Positions 41,460-53,004 of a stretch of 64,000 nucleotides of DNA are shown here, piece after piece. Made by a program: the position numbers and the translations under genes. The stretch comes from Tillus elongatus (lineage: Eukaryota; Arthropoda; Insecta; Coleoptera; Cleridae). Location of the stretch: NCBI GenBank assembly GCA_964006375.1, contig OZ023264.1, forward strand, positions 12,472,225-12,536,224, read 5' to 3'. Every line of letters begins with the position of its first letter. Positions within the stretch are counted from its first letter, which is position 1. The notes under the pieces were generated by a model. That model ran no database searches, was not told where the DNA came from, and saw only the letters and a program-made list of their open reading frames with translations.

Positions 41460-42790
41460 AATTTATTTTCTTTGACTTATCTAATTAGAAAGAAGAATAT
41501 CCAAGAAAGAGGAATTCATTAAATCAGTTTGCTCGTTTAAAACATGGTACCTATTGTCATGTGTGTGCTTTTTGACTTCTAAAGCTTTAAAAAAGTCTAG
41601 TTTACGTTTATCATTATAAAAATGTAGTGGTTGTATGCGGTTATTTACTGTAGGTCTATGTTCGGTATCAATAATATGTTTTGCAAATGTAGATTTGTCA
41701 GCGTCAATATTTCTAAATGCAGAAATATGTTCTTTGTATCGGGTGTTAAATTTTCTAGAAGTTTGACCTATGTAGATTGCGTTACAGTGTGTACAAGCTA
41801 ATTTATAAACTCCAGCTTTTGTCAGGAAACAAGATGTTTCTTTCGCGTTAAATAGCAAATCACGCGTCGTGTTGTCAGATTTAAAAGCTACCTTTGTATT
41901 TGTACAGGTATTTAAAATTTTTGAAATGTTTTCTGAAATGGTTCCAAAATAAGTTATCGAAACCTATCTGTTGTCTTCTTTGTCTCTAATATTTGGATAA
42001 ATTAAATTAATCGCTAATTTGTAATCTTTTCTCTCTATCATTTTATCTATTATTTTAACAGTGTAGCCATTATTAAATGCTGTTTACTTAATTATTGAAT
42101 ATTTTTTTTCAAAATTGTTTTATGGCATAGGTATTGAAAATGGACGATGTATCATAGAATGGTAGGCTGACAGATTTTGTGAAAAAGGGTGACATGAATC
42201 GTATGGTATGGTTGTGTCAGTGTAAGTTGGTTTCCTATATATTGAAAATTCAAATGAATTATTTTCTAACTTTCTAATTGTTAAGTTAAAAAGTTTATAC
42301 AACTGTTAGGTTCTTCTTTTAAAGTAAACTTAATATCTGTGTGAAAGTTATTAATAAAATTTAAAAATTCATTTATTTCTGTATGACTACCTTGAAAACA
42401 TGCTAAAATATCATCTACGTATCTGTACCAAAAGACAATATTATGCGAAAGTTCTGATGTTAAAATTTGGTTTTCTAAGTTTGCCATAAATATGTTGGCC
42501 AATAAAGATGACAACGGACTACCCATAGGTAGACCTTCATTTTGCATATAAATTTTATTATTAAATTCAAAATAGTTTTGTTTTATACATTCGTTAAAAA
42601 GATTCATTATTTCTTGTCTTTTTATGACATTTACGTTTTTTTCTATTAAAACGTTTTCTAATAGAGGTAAACATTCCCTAGAGGGTATCTTAGAATACAT
42701 GCTACAAACTGATTTAATGAATTCCCCTTTCTTGGATACTCTTCTTTCTAATTACATAAACACTGTTTTGTTGTCATTTGTTTTCTGGTA
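41460..42790 (-). pseudogene. Penelope-like element (RT C-terminal part plus GIY-YIG endonuclease), 5'-truncated
   Basis: Minus strand. 42700-42281 carries the RT palm: KIYMQNEGLPMGSPLS and FWYRYVDDILACF, the latter with the catalytic YVDD. A one-base frameshift near 42300 leads into the thumb (FEFSIYRKPTYTDTTI). TYFGTISENISKIL..VAFKSDNTTRDLL links to the GIY-YIG domain: AGVYKLACTHCNAIYIGQTS and RKFNTRYKEHISAFRN (41820-41710). It ends at a TAA near 41481. The thumb/linker part has stops. The order RT then GIY-YIG is diagnostic of Penelope-like elements. The N-terminal third is missing. Confidence 0.9.
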
Positions 42791-43685
42791 TTGGATTTCA
42801 TAGCCTACTAGCCTCAAAACGGTTTTCCTCAAAATTGTCAGTGCAATTACAAGATTTTTCAAACATGTTCTACATTATTAGAAAGCTCTTTTCACAGGCT
42901 ATCACATGAACAAAAAACCCAATATGGCTGCCATAATAAAAATAAACGTTGATACCTGTAGCTCAAAAAAAAAATGACAATTCAAAGCTGAGAATAGCAC
43001 AAAAAGATTACTCTGTAAAAAGTGTCCTGACAATGTGCAAGTCTTAGACATGTCAGATCAACGCCTAGTTAGATATTGAAGAAATCGCTAAAAAGAAACG
43101 ACAAATTTTGTTTTTTTCAAAATAACTCGAAAATGAAACGACGCAGGACAAAGTAATATTTGGAACGAGCATGAAATTCTACAAAACATTGCTAATTTAA
43201 CCATCTCTCTATCTCTAATAATAACGGAGATAGCAATGCATTCCCATTCAGTTTGGGACACACCTATTTGAAAACTCACCGCATCATCCTTCCCAATAAC
43301 TCTGAATTCCCTACCATTTTCTTTATTGTTTCTACAGATTTGAAAACAAACAGGTTCATTATCTATTTTAATAGCTAAGGCAAGGGTTCCAGTTATCGGT
43401 GTATTGGAAACTCATCTGCTCGTTAACGGGGCACATTTTAATGTATTCGTACCGGCGCGTTAGAGAGCTACTTCTTAAAAGTCTTGAGCTCACAAGAGCC
43501 TTAACTATTTAGGTATGCTGCGACGATAATCGGATTATTTCAGAGCGACTTTATTCTTTACCATATACATATCGACTCAGGTTACACAAGCCAAGTGGTT
43601 TACACCTGTTATCTACAAATATATTCATGGACAACTTTGTCAGTGTGTAAACACATGGCTATAGAGCTGAAATTGATACTAGAAA
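42791..43685. other. no recognised feature
   Basis: It contains AAATAACTCGAAAATGAAACG and similar MITE-like phrases near 43120-43270. No ends could be defined. Confidence 0.4.
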
Positions 43686-43689
43686 ATAG

Positions 43690-43740
43690 TCTGGACACAA
43701 CAAGTGCGCTATGGTAGTTAATTTTCATATCAAGAATCTA
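43690..43740 (+). repeat. TAM end fragment
   Basis: GTCTGGACACAACAAGTGCGCTATGGTAGTTAATTTTC, a diverged TAM tip. Confidence 0.6.
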
Positions 43741-43799
43741 CGCAATTTTTTTACGAAATTTATATGCAGGGTTCTTTAACTGACGACACAACATAGGAA

Positions 43800-46455
43800 T
43801 TTGCATGCAATCTCACTCTCAGGGCTGCAACTAAATTCATCTGTTGCATTTACCGGTCACCTTCTGACAACAGCTTTGTCCAGATCTTTGAATACCTTTC
43901 TGGAAAAACGATCTGATTTCTGAATATCCTTCCTCCGAGGTCACTATTCTTGGTGACTTCAATGTCCATAATAAGGAGTGGCTAGGATATTCAAAAACCG
44001 ATCCACAAGGGAGAGCAGCGGAGGTCTTTGCAGTCAGCAATTCTTTAGCCAATATGATTAAGCAACCTACTTACTTTCCTCGTATCCCAACACACAGCTC
44101 AAATCTCTTGGATCTCCTTCTTACTACAAAACCTGAATGCTATAAGATATCCGTCACCGCCCCCCTTGGCCGCTCAGACCACGGCATGGTCACTGCTTCC
44201 TGCGCAATGCAACTGGAGGTCACACAGTCATCACACCCACGTATCGTTTGGCACTACAACTCCGCGAACTGTGACGAAATGCGGGATTACTTTTCCTCAT
44301 TTCCATGGGCGTCTGTTTGCTTCTCTCATCCTGGCCCCTCTGATATCTCACAAAACGTCACCGAAATTATCCCAGCTGGCATTGAATTATTTATTCCACG
44401 TACACAGAAAACCTCTTTAGCCACTCAAAGGCCCTAATTCTCTAAATCATTTGACAAGGCCAGACTTGAAAAGATCAAAGCTCACAAAACGTTTCTACAC
44501 AATCCCAGTCAATAAAACCGTCAAGCATTTAACGACACAAGAAACCGCTATGTCCGCATTCTTTCTGAGGCAAAAAACTCGTTTAACAACCACATCAAAA
44601 ACAAAGCCCTTTTAAGCTCCAACGGCGGCAAACCCTTCTGGACTTTTGCTAAATCCATTGTGAATAATTTCTGCAAAAGCACGTTCCCACCTCTTGTCTC
44701 AGGGGATGAAATTGTTTCTACCGCTCTGGGCAAGGCTGAACTTTTTGCATCGTTGTTCGCCAGCAATTTTACTCTCAAGCCACCTCCAAATGTTCAACCA
44801 CCAACAGTCCCCAATGTCGCGCATTAAATGACGGATATCATTTTCAAACCTAAAAAGGTACGAAGGATGCTCTCTTCTCTTAATACCAGGAAAGCCTCTG
44901 GCCTTGACGGGATCCCAGCAATTGTTCTCAAAAAATGCACACCAGAACTTGCTCCTGTCCTGACTCGTCTATTTCAGATATCTTACAATAAAGGCATATT
45001 CTCTAGTAACTGGAAAACTGCTCGAGTACAACCCATCCCCAAGAAAGGATCCAAAGCACTTCCTAGCAACTACAGGCCTAATTCTTTCCTTTCAGTCGTC
45101 TCTAAAGTGATGCAAAAGTATATAAACACCGAATTACTAAAATTTCTTGAAAAACACAGTCTAATCCACGACAGGCAGTATGGACTCCGTCAGCGCAGAT
45201 CGACTGCCGACCTCCTTTCTTTTGTCACCCATTCTTGGAACAAGTCTATGGAACTACACGGTGAAGCCCAGATTGTCGCTCTAGACATATCCAAAGCATT
45301 CGACCAGGTCTGGCACGCAGCGCTGCTTAATAAACTTCCGGCCTATGGCCTACCACCAAAACTTTGTACCTGAACAGCAAATTTCCTCTCCAACAGGAGC
45401 ATTTCTGTTGTTGTGGATGGCCATTCCTTTAAACTGTATCCAATTAATGCAGGAGTTCCTCAAGGTTCAGCTTTAGCCCCTACTTTGTTTCTTCTTCACA
45501 TCAATGACCTCCTCTCTAGCACATCCAACCCAGTTCACAGTTACGCGGACGACAGCACCCTCCACTCAAATATACAATATTCTAAGCCTGCCTCTTTAGC
45601 CCAATTGGATGAGGATCGCAGACTCATGGAGGATTCTGTTTCCGTGGATCTCTAAAAAATATTAGACTGGGGAAGTACAAATCTTGTACAATTCGACCCC
45701 ACCAAATCCCCGTCTTACTTTCTTTCTCATAAGAGATACACCAGCCCTAGACCCATCACAATGAACAACCAAGTTATTCAAAGTAATGAGTCCTTTTCTC
45801 TTGTTGGCATTTCTGTGGATAGAAATCATAATTGGCACCAACATGTCACATTAGTTGCAGAAGCGGCTGCTAAGAAATTAGGTTTCCTCTTCCGGGCTCG
45901 CAAATACTTTTCACCAGCTAATCTCTATACCTTATATACTTCACAAATAAGGCCAAACCTTGGATACTGCTCCCACATCTGGGGTGCAGCTGCCGCTTCT
46001 ATACTCGCTATCCTGGACTCCATTCAAAAGAGAGCTATACGTCTCATCGGTGATCCTACCCTCACCCAAAGGCTGCCATCCATTGCCCACCGACGTGCCG
46101 TCGGTGACCTCGCTCTATTTTATAGATATCTGCTCGGGCACTGCTCAGAGGAGCTTTCCTCCATAGTTCCCCCACCTGTTGCCCCCAACAGATCTACCAG
46201 GGGAACGGTGCGAATGCACCCTTTTACTGTCCAGGTCACCAGTCACAGAACATCTTGTTATGCCCGCTCTTTTGTCCCGAGGACTTCCAAGTTGTGGAAT
46301 TTCTTGCCGACACATGTTTTTCCTTCTCCTCCGAACCTCCAAACCTTCATGTCCAGAATTAACAAGTTGCCTCTTTTCAAATTGTCAACACACACGGTAC
46401 GATAGTATTTAGTCTGTAATCCCTCGTGATGTGTTGTTGAAATTGAAAAAAAAAA
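43800..46455 (+). pseudogene. CR1/Jockey-group LINE, copy 1, 5'-truncated ORF2
   Basis: It starts inside the AP endonuclease domain and is frameshifted up to about 44040. It then reads ATYF..IPTHSSNLLDLLLTTKP, GRSDHGMVTA (endonuclease SDH motif), the RT fingers (RVQPIPKKGSKALPSNYRP, IVALDISKAFDQVWH), a TGA at 45371, VPQGSALAPTLF, and YADDSTLH (45542-45565). A stop follows near 45654, then the thumb and C-terminal region to HTVR, with TAG at 46405. A short A-rich tail lies at 46450-46457. Several point stops and a TAA in the linker make it non-functional. It is the longest 3' part of this family in the window. Confidence 0.9.
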
Positions 46456-46730
46456 TCTTTTAAGTGCCCAAATATTGGCTTCCCTGGTTGTTTTAGAGAA
46501 AATGTGTATAAGTCTCTTTTAAAAGCATCACATTGGAAGTCTAATGCACTATTTTCTTTTACGTTTAACATTATATTTTTGAAAAAGCCATCAAATCATG
46601 TAAACAAAAACAGGAGTTCCATTCAGAAAATCTAGAACTCTAGGTGGAGAAAGCTTATAATATCAAACCTTTAAATAACTACAAATGTCAAACCAAAGTA
46701 TGTAAGGCTAGATGTATTATCACCACAATT

Positions 46731-46775
46731 AGAACCGTAGACCGGTTTCACTCTAATTTGAGTTCGTCAGACTAC
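46731..46775 (-). ncRNA. Hammerhead ribozyme, canonical core
   Basis: On the minus strand it has CTGACGA (46770-46764, CUGANGA), stem II ACTC..GAGT, GAAA (46749-46746) and stem III ACCG-GTCTA-CGGT, with predicted cleavage between 46733 and 46732 after GTT. All core residues needed by the consensus are present. Stem I is weak and needs a folding check. Confidence 0.7.
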
Positions 46776-47043
46776 AGCATACTAATTGCAGCGAAAATAC
46801 ACCTATAAAGTAATACGACTATAGTAGCCAGCCTCCCCAAACTAAGTGAGATATAAGACACGTTTTTACACGTGTCGTCATCTCGTTGCGGAACCAAGTA
46901 GTATGTTGTCACGGCAGCTCCCAATAACACAGAATGTTAAAAAATAGAGATTGTGTACAACCAACTAACAATTTAGTAAATTGTCAGCCCTGGCCCATTT
47001 CTTCTCCGATATAGGGACAAAGATGTATTCTCACCACAATTAG
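46733..47043 (-). mobile_element. Retrozyme-like unit, one full monomer (~311 bp) between repeated cleavage sites
   Basis: The minus-strand sequence GAAACC..CTACGGTTCTAATTGTGG occurs at about 47060-47030 and again at about 46749-46720, as a direct repeat 311 bp apart. The interval thus corresponds to one ribozyme-bounded monomer. Its interior matches 23404-23664 and 49186-49445. Tandem or partial-dimer arrangement with hammerheads and no coding capacity is the hallmark of animal retrozymes. Confidence 0.7.
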
Positions 47044-47060
47044 AACCGTAGACTGGTTTC

Positions 47061-47206
47061 GCAACGAGATGGCGACACGTGTAAAAACGTGTCTTACATG
47101 TCATTTAGTTTTGGGAGGCTGGCTACCATAGCCGTATTACTTTATAGGTGTTTTCTCGCTGTAATTAGTATGCGGTACTGACGAGCTCTAATTAGAGCGA
47201 AACCTA
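47061..47206 (+). repeat. Inverted partial copy of the retrozyme-like unit with second hammerhead core
   Basis: CAACGAGATGGCGACACGTG through GGGAGGCTGGCTACC and TTATAGGTGTTTTCTC is the inverse of 46752-46893. It ends in CTGACGA (47178-47184), a perfect stem II GCTCT-AATT-AGAGC and GAAAC, a textbook hammerhead half-core. The sequence after GAAAC lacks stem III, so it is truncated. Confidence 0.7.
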
Positions 47207-47221
47207 TCAAATCCGACGACT

Positions 47222-47510
47222 TAGTGGTTAAAGTCCAATGCCTGACAGACAGAATAGTTAACTGCCACGCGTATATTAATTCATACAACAGGTATAAATC
47301 ATACATCAACGGTAACCAGACTGAATATATACTAGGCATAAAACATACTATCCGAACCAATAATCGTGAAACCTCGGCCGCAATTATGGAAAATGACAGA
47401 CGACATGAAATTGAAAATTTTACAAAGTGATTGTTATTTAACGGGATTCGATCAACTATTAAAATACACTATATTTGTAGCTTTATTACCGGCCCCAGTT
47501 TTAGCGCAGC

Positions 47511-47513
<3 letters not shown>
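47222..47513 (+). other. Decayed coding-like segment, copy 3
   Basis: A frame of 68 codons contains SYINGNQTEYILGIKH and SAAIMENDRRHEIENF. After a frameshift it continues CYLTGFDQLLKYTIFVALL and PVLAQH. It matches the arms of the 5.2-kb palindrome (30890-31355, 34155-34600) and stops at a (TA)n tract. Confidence 0.4.

Positions 47514-47591
<78 letters not shown>
47514..47591. repeat. (TA)n microsatellite
   Basis: Pure TA repeat, not flanked by TAM terminal blocks. Confidence 0.95.
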
Positions 47592-47594
<3 letters not shown>

Positions 47595-47883
47595 AAATAC
47601 CAACAGAGGGGGAATAAATCAGAACTATCCCACAAAAGTCAAAGACTTGTGCGTGGGTCTAGAATATAAATGTTGTATTTAACAATCCTCAATCCAGCGC
47701 AACATCGCTATCTCAAGAATACAGACAGCGCATGACTACAAGGAAGATTACAAGACATATTACACTTACACTATATAAACTTTACTTACAAAACTAAACA
47801 ATCCTAACTAAGTAATCCAATTAAAATGGTAACAATTTAAGATCGAAGACAAAACAAATAAAATACTACAAAATTAGAAACAA

Positions 47884-47990
47884 TCACACTCACACATACT
47901 TGCTCACTCACTCACTCACTCACTCACTCACTCACTGTCTCACTCACCCAATGACTTACTTGCTCATTCCTCACTCACTTTCTCACACAA
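47884..47990. repeat. (CACT)n tetranucleotide microsatellite
   Basis: About ten clean CACT units at 47904-47936, with degenerate flanking units. Confidence 0.9.
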
Positions 47991-48027
47991 CACATGCTCA
48001 CATGACACAGCTTCAGCAAAACAGGCA

Positions 48028-48702
48028 TTACCCGTGAATTATCCTACGAGCATTCAGTATTGGCCAGTCGAGTATCCAAGCCTTCAGCAGTACCTTAAAC
48101 AATCGCATGTTATATACAGATTGTACATTCGGTGGCAAGAAGTTGCGTAGTCTTGGTCCCATTTGAACATGACATCGCCGGGTCTGAGACTTATTAAACC
48201 TCGGGATCATGCTCGCACTCGCAATCGATCGAGTCTGATAGCCATGGGATGCTTCAGTGAGTCTTCCTCTATTCTTTTGTTGCCAAATACCCACAGGCCC
48301 AAGGTAAATCTGAGAGAGATCCGGGACACGCATTTCCGCATAAAGGTCATCACTTGGGTAAGTATAACATCTGTTCCCAATTATTTTTAGAATCCACTTC
48401 TGAGCGATTTCCAGTCTTTTTATATAACATCTTGCAGCTCCTCCCCAGATGATATTAGCGTACTGCAGATGTGTCTCAACCAGAGATTTGTATATGATCT
48501 TTAAATGCTTTAGGTCAAACATATCTCGGTACATTTTAAACCTGCTGCTCAAAAATCGTATTTTGTACACCTGATTGTTTATGTGCTCATCCCATCTCAG
48601 ATGACAGTCCACTGTCACCCCCAGGTATTTCACCGTCCTCACGACATCTATCCGCACTGTTCCATGATCTCCATCTTGAATCTCCAAAGCCGCGTATAAC
48701 GC

Positions 48703-48782
<80 letters not shown>

Positions 48783-48835
48783 TTTATATATAGCGTTAAT
48801 ACAGTCACAAGCATATTGTACACGTTTAGTCACAA
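48028..48835 (-). pseudogene. LINE ORF2 C-terminal fragment with (TA)n insertion
   Basis: A minus-strand open frame of about 219 codons: VRTVKYLGVTVDCHLRWDEH, KIIYKSLVETHLQYANIIWG, RLEIAQKWILKIIGNR and FKVLLKAWIL. This is the post-RT region of Jockey/R1-type elements (VKYLGV..LxWxxH). Upstream of a (TA)n tract (48704-48780), KRVQYACDCINA fits the preceding thumb helix, so the microsatellite may have expanded inside the coding region. Confidence 0.75.
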
Positions 48836-48914
48836 ATAAATACGCATTAATAATAAGTAAGCTATAGACTCCCCGACATGCAATATAGCGAAATGGTTAA
48901 CAAACCAATTTATA

Positions 48915-49140
48915 CGCTTGCCTAGCAAACCAGAAAGTTTTTCTGTTCCAAATTCACTTGAATTTATTAATAAAGATAAAAATATTAAATTGGTTGAAGG
49001 CGAGGTTTTAATACCGTTTGATGTGACCTCGTTGTTCCCATAAAAGAAACACTACCGTATTTAGACCATTTGTTAAAAATGAACAACATAAATAAAGAGG
49101 TCTGCAAAGAATATATACATTTAACATATCTTTACACGAA
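48915..49140 (+). pseudogene. Penelope-like RT fragment (motif A region)
   Basis: One frame reads LPSKPESFSVPNSLEFINKD and then GEVLIPFDVTSLFP, the FDVTSLFP motif A of Penelope-like reverse transcriptases. A stop comes directly after it. About 75 codons remain. It is followed immediately by a ribozyme-type repeat at 49186. Confidence 0.7.
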
Positions 49141-49185
49141 CCAGAATATTTTTCAATTGGTCTATATAGGTCCAGATGCATTTCC

Positions 49186-49445
49186 ACTATAATTGGAAAC
49201 GCATACCGGTTTCGCTCTCATTAGAGGTCATCAGTGCGCCACACCACATCACAGCTAGAATACACCCAACAGCAAGTGCGGCTAAAGGTAGCCAGCCTCG
49301 CAGAACATAGTGAGATGTACGACAGTGTCGCCATCTGTGGCGTAACCAGGTAATACGTTGTCACGGCAGCTCTAATAAACACGTGTTATATAAACAGAGA
49401 CTGTGTACAACCAACTAACGATTTAAGAAATCACGTGAATCACCC
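49186..49445 (-). mobile_element. Retrozyme-like repeat, third copy, with hammerhead-like core
   Basis: On the minus strand it has CTGATGA (49234-49228), stem II CTCT-AATG-AGAG and GAAACCGG with a diverged stem III. The interior shares TAGCCAGCCTC, GTGTCGCCATCTG, ACGTTGTCACGGCAGCTC and CTGTGTACAACCAACTAACG with the copies at 23404 and 46733. Confidence 0.65.
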
Positions 49446-49956
49446 TGTATATAATGTCCTAAATCTGATGCATCTTGCGCTTTACAGGAGACAGATAATT
49501 TGTTGTACGAGACATTAATGTAATTTCAAAACAAATGAAATAAAACTCTCAAAAGGAGCCATACATCAACCCATCCATGAGTCCATTAGCCTAATTAGTT
49601 TAACACAACGACAAGATTCCTGTATTTTGTTTAGAATTAGACGCACATGCTTATGGCTTATCTTCTATGATAATTATGATTTATAGCCTCATCTTATCTT
49701 CACTGTTCATCTTATTACGGAACAAACTGCATTATAATTATGATTTCCGTTTGTGCACGACACAGAGGAACTCACAAGATAAATAATAAGAATGATAATG
49801 ATAATAGCGCCACCGGCTGTACAAGGCAATGCATCAGAGTGACAATAATACGACAGCGAGTTTATAGCGAATGTAGCTGGAATTAGCAGTGGGCTGTGGA
49901 TTAACTTCTGCGAATACAAGCTAACTAGATAAGATATTATGCAAGTATAAAAATGT
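49446..49956. other. no recognised feature
   Basis: Mixed composition, no recognisable frame or repeat. Confidence 0.4.
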
Positions 49957-50665
<709 letters not shown>

Positions 50666-50669
50666 TTTA

Positions 50670-51040
50670 CTAATTATGCATATTGTGCTTTCTCCTGTGT
50701 ATTGCCCAGATAGGTAAACTCAAATCTTGAGACCTACTTCTTAACGAACTTTGTAGACATGCTTCAAAATATGCAAGAACTATAATTTCATTCATTTCAT
50801 TGTCTTTAATTTTGAAACGTTTAACAACGCGTCGTGTCAGTATTATTCCATGACTTGACGACTTACTTTTAATTTTGCTGAATTTTGTTCTATTCATTGG
50901 AGCCAAATAAAGGAATCTGTTTTTAAATGTTCGAACTGTTGTCTCAACTATTCTGTTACATTCACCATATATTGAAAACAAATTGAAAACATCATCTGCA
51001 GAATAACAAACTAGCATGTACAACATTAGTTGCCACTGTC
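50670..51040 (-). pseudogene. DD41D transposase, family C-like, N-terminal relic
   Basis: About 118 codons on the minus strand: ADDVFNLFSIYGECNRIVET, FLYLAPMNRTKFSKI, DNEMNEIIVLAYFEACLQSS and WAIHRRKHNMHN. These align residue by residue with residues ~10-130 of the intact family C transposase at 20499 (MDLFIIHGQCNKIIS, NEINVLAYFHANPQYS, VNHKMHN). Only the HTH region remains and no catalytic motif is left. It is a distinct, older relative. Confidence 0.75.
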
Positions 51041-51109
51041 TATCCTCTCATGTGATCCTGATACTAGAGACGTGAAAATCGCCTCGTCGTTTCTACGATT
51101 TCTGTGGTA

Positions 51110-51725
<616 letters not shown>

Positions 51726-51727
51726 AA

Positions 51728-52310
51728 AATGTTCGGGACGCAGCAAGTGCATTGTAGTAGTGAATTTTCATAAAAATTGTACACCAATAGTAACGTATAT
51801 TATTAAAAGTAATTCTTTAAATTTAAATGGACCTGGGAGATCAGTTTTAGAGGTCCCAGCTGGCGAGTCTTTGAATAAGTTTCTATTTTCTATGGAGCTA
51901 GAAAAGTATAGTTTGGTAGAGATATATGTAAGTACTGCAAGTCTCTTTAAAAAATTCTGTTACCAATTTCATTAAAGTCACAAAAATTAATTATTTACAA
52001 AGGGAATGTACCTGACAAATCACAAATATGGCAGGTATTTTTCCTTTCAATTGCTTGGATGGTGTTTTAGTCAACCCAATCGAACTAGTTTTTGCAAACA
52101 AAACAACAAAAAATGTTTTCACAACCAACTTGTACTTACCCCCGAAGCTCATTATGTTATTTTTCTTTAATTTAGTACCCAGGCTGCGTGTACATAGATG
52201 TTACTATGGTTCAAGATTGAATATTCCAGCTTAATAAGAAATTGAGTTATCGGATTTCAAATATTTTTACAAAAACTCTCCGCCATAATGTATTTGCTGC
52301 ACCCATAACT
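51728..52310 (+). repeat. TAM-related end element, arm-like sequence of the 5.2-kb palindrome family
   Basis: GGGACGCAGCAAGTGCATTG at the left and TAATGTATTTGCTGCACCC at the right are inverse tips. The interior (CTGCAAGTCTCTTTAAAAAA, CCAATTTCATTAAAG, GTACCTGACAAATCA) resembles the outer part of the arms at 30184 and 35354. Confidence 0.65.
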
Positions 52311-52557
52311 TTTGCAACACTTATATACTGTTGCAGTATCCACACTTTTTTTTAAAATGATGAGATATTGTAGCTCTCTATGTAAGGCTAACATCAAGGC
52401 AACCGAAATTCCATTTTTGGAAAATTATTTAAACAAATTAAATTGGGTAACAATTTAAATATAATTTGAAAATCTTTGTTCGGTGCTCTGTCGCAGAGGT
52501 TCCCGTTCCCCTCCCGCATGCATACAACCACCCTCAATGCATAAACAAGAACAATCT

Positions 52558-52812
52558 ATACAAGAAAAGTTTCTTAGGAACAACCCGCAAGGAAGTTACG
52601 GAACTTGCGGTGGATATAGGGGTTCTGGGCGGGATAAACAGAATTTTAAAGAGGTACAGCTGCAAAATGGGATAAAGACAGCTTACAAATAAGCTGTTTT
52701 TTTGCATTTTTCGCTCACATTTACTTTTTATCTTCTTCTCCGCCCAACAACTCCGATTCACTCCTGGTTCCGTAACTTTCTTGGGGGCTGTTTGCAAGAA
52801 ATGTTTCTTTTG
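52558..52812. repeat. Imperfect foldback (inverted repeat), ~75-bp arms
   Basis: AAGTTTCTTAGGAACAACCC and AAGGAAGTTACGGAAC on the left face GGTTCCGTAACTTTCTTG and CAAGAAATGTTTCTTTTG on the right. GGCGGGATAAACAG faces CTCCGCCCAACA near the centre. It has no coding content and is less AT-rich than its flanks. Confidence 0.6.
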
Positions 52813-53004
52813 GTTTGTGAATCCAGCAGGAGATCTAAGCATGTTTCTGAATTTTTTTCTAAAAACCCCCCTGTGTGCTAATCTGCAAACACGGATCTTC
52901 TCATTGGTGAATTTTTCGTTTCACGAAAAATTCGCTAATGTAAACGTAAGCCACAGTTTAAGCAGTTGTCTGATATAGCATCTATAATAGAGGCATATTT
53001 ATCG

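Noticed and set aside
47884..47990. Regular CACT repeats considered as a possible CRISPR-like array
   Set aside because: Units of four bases without spacers; a simple microsatellite in a eukaryotic genome.
52466..52692. 69-codon frames near 52.5 kb as a real gene
   Set aside because: They fall in the inverted-repeat region, overlap each other in different frames and have no recognisable domain.
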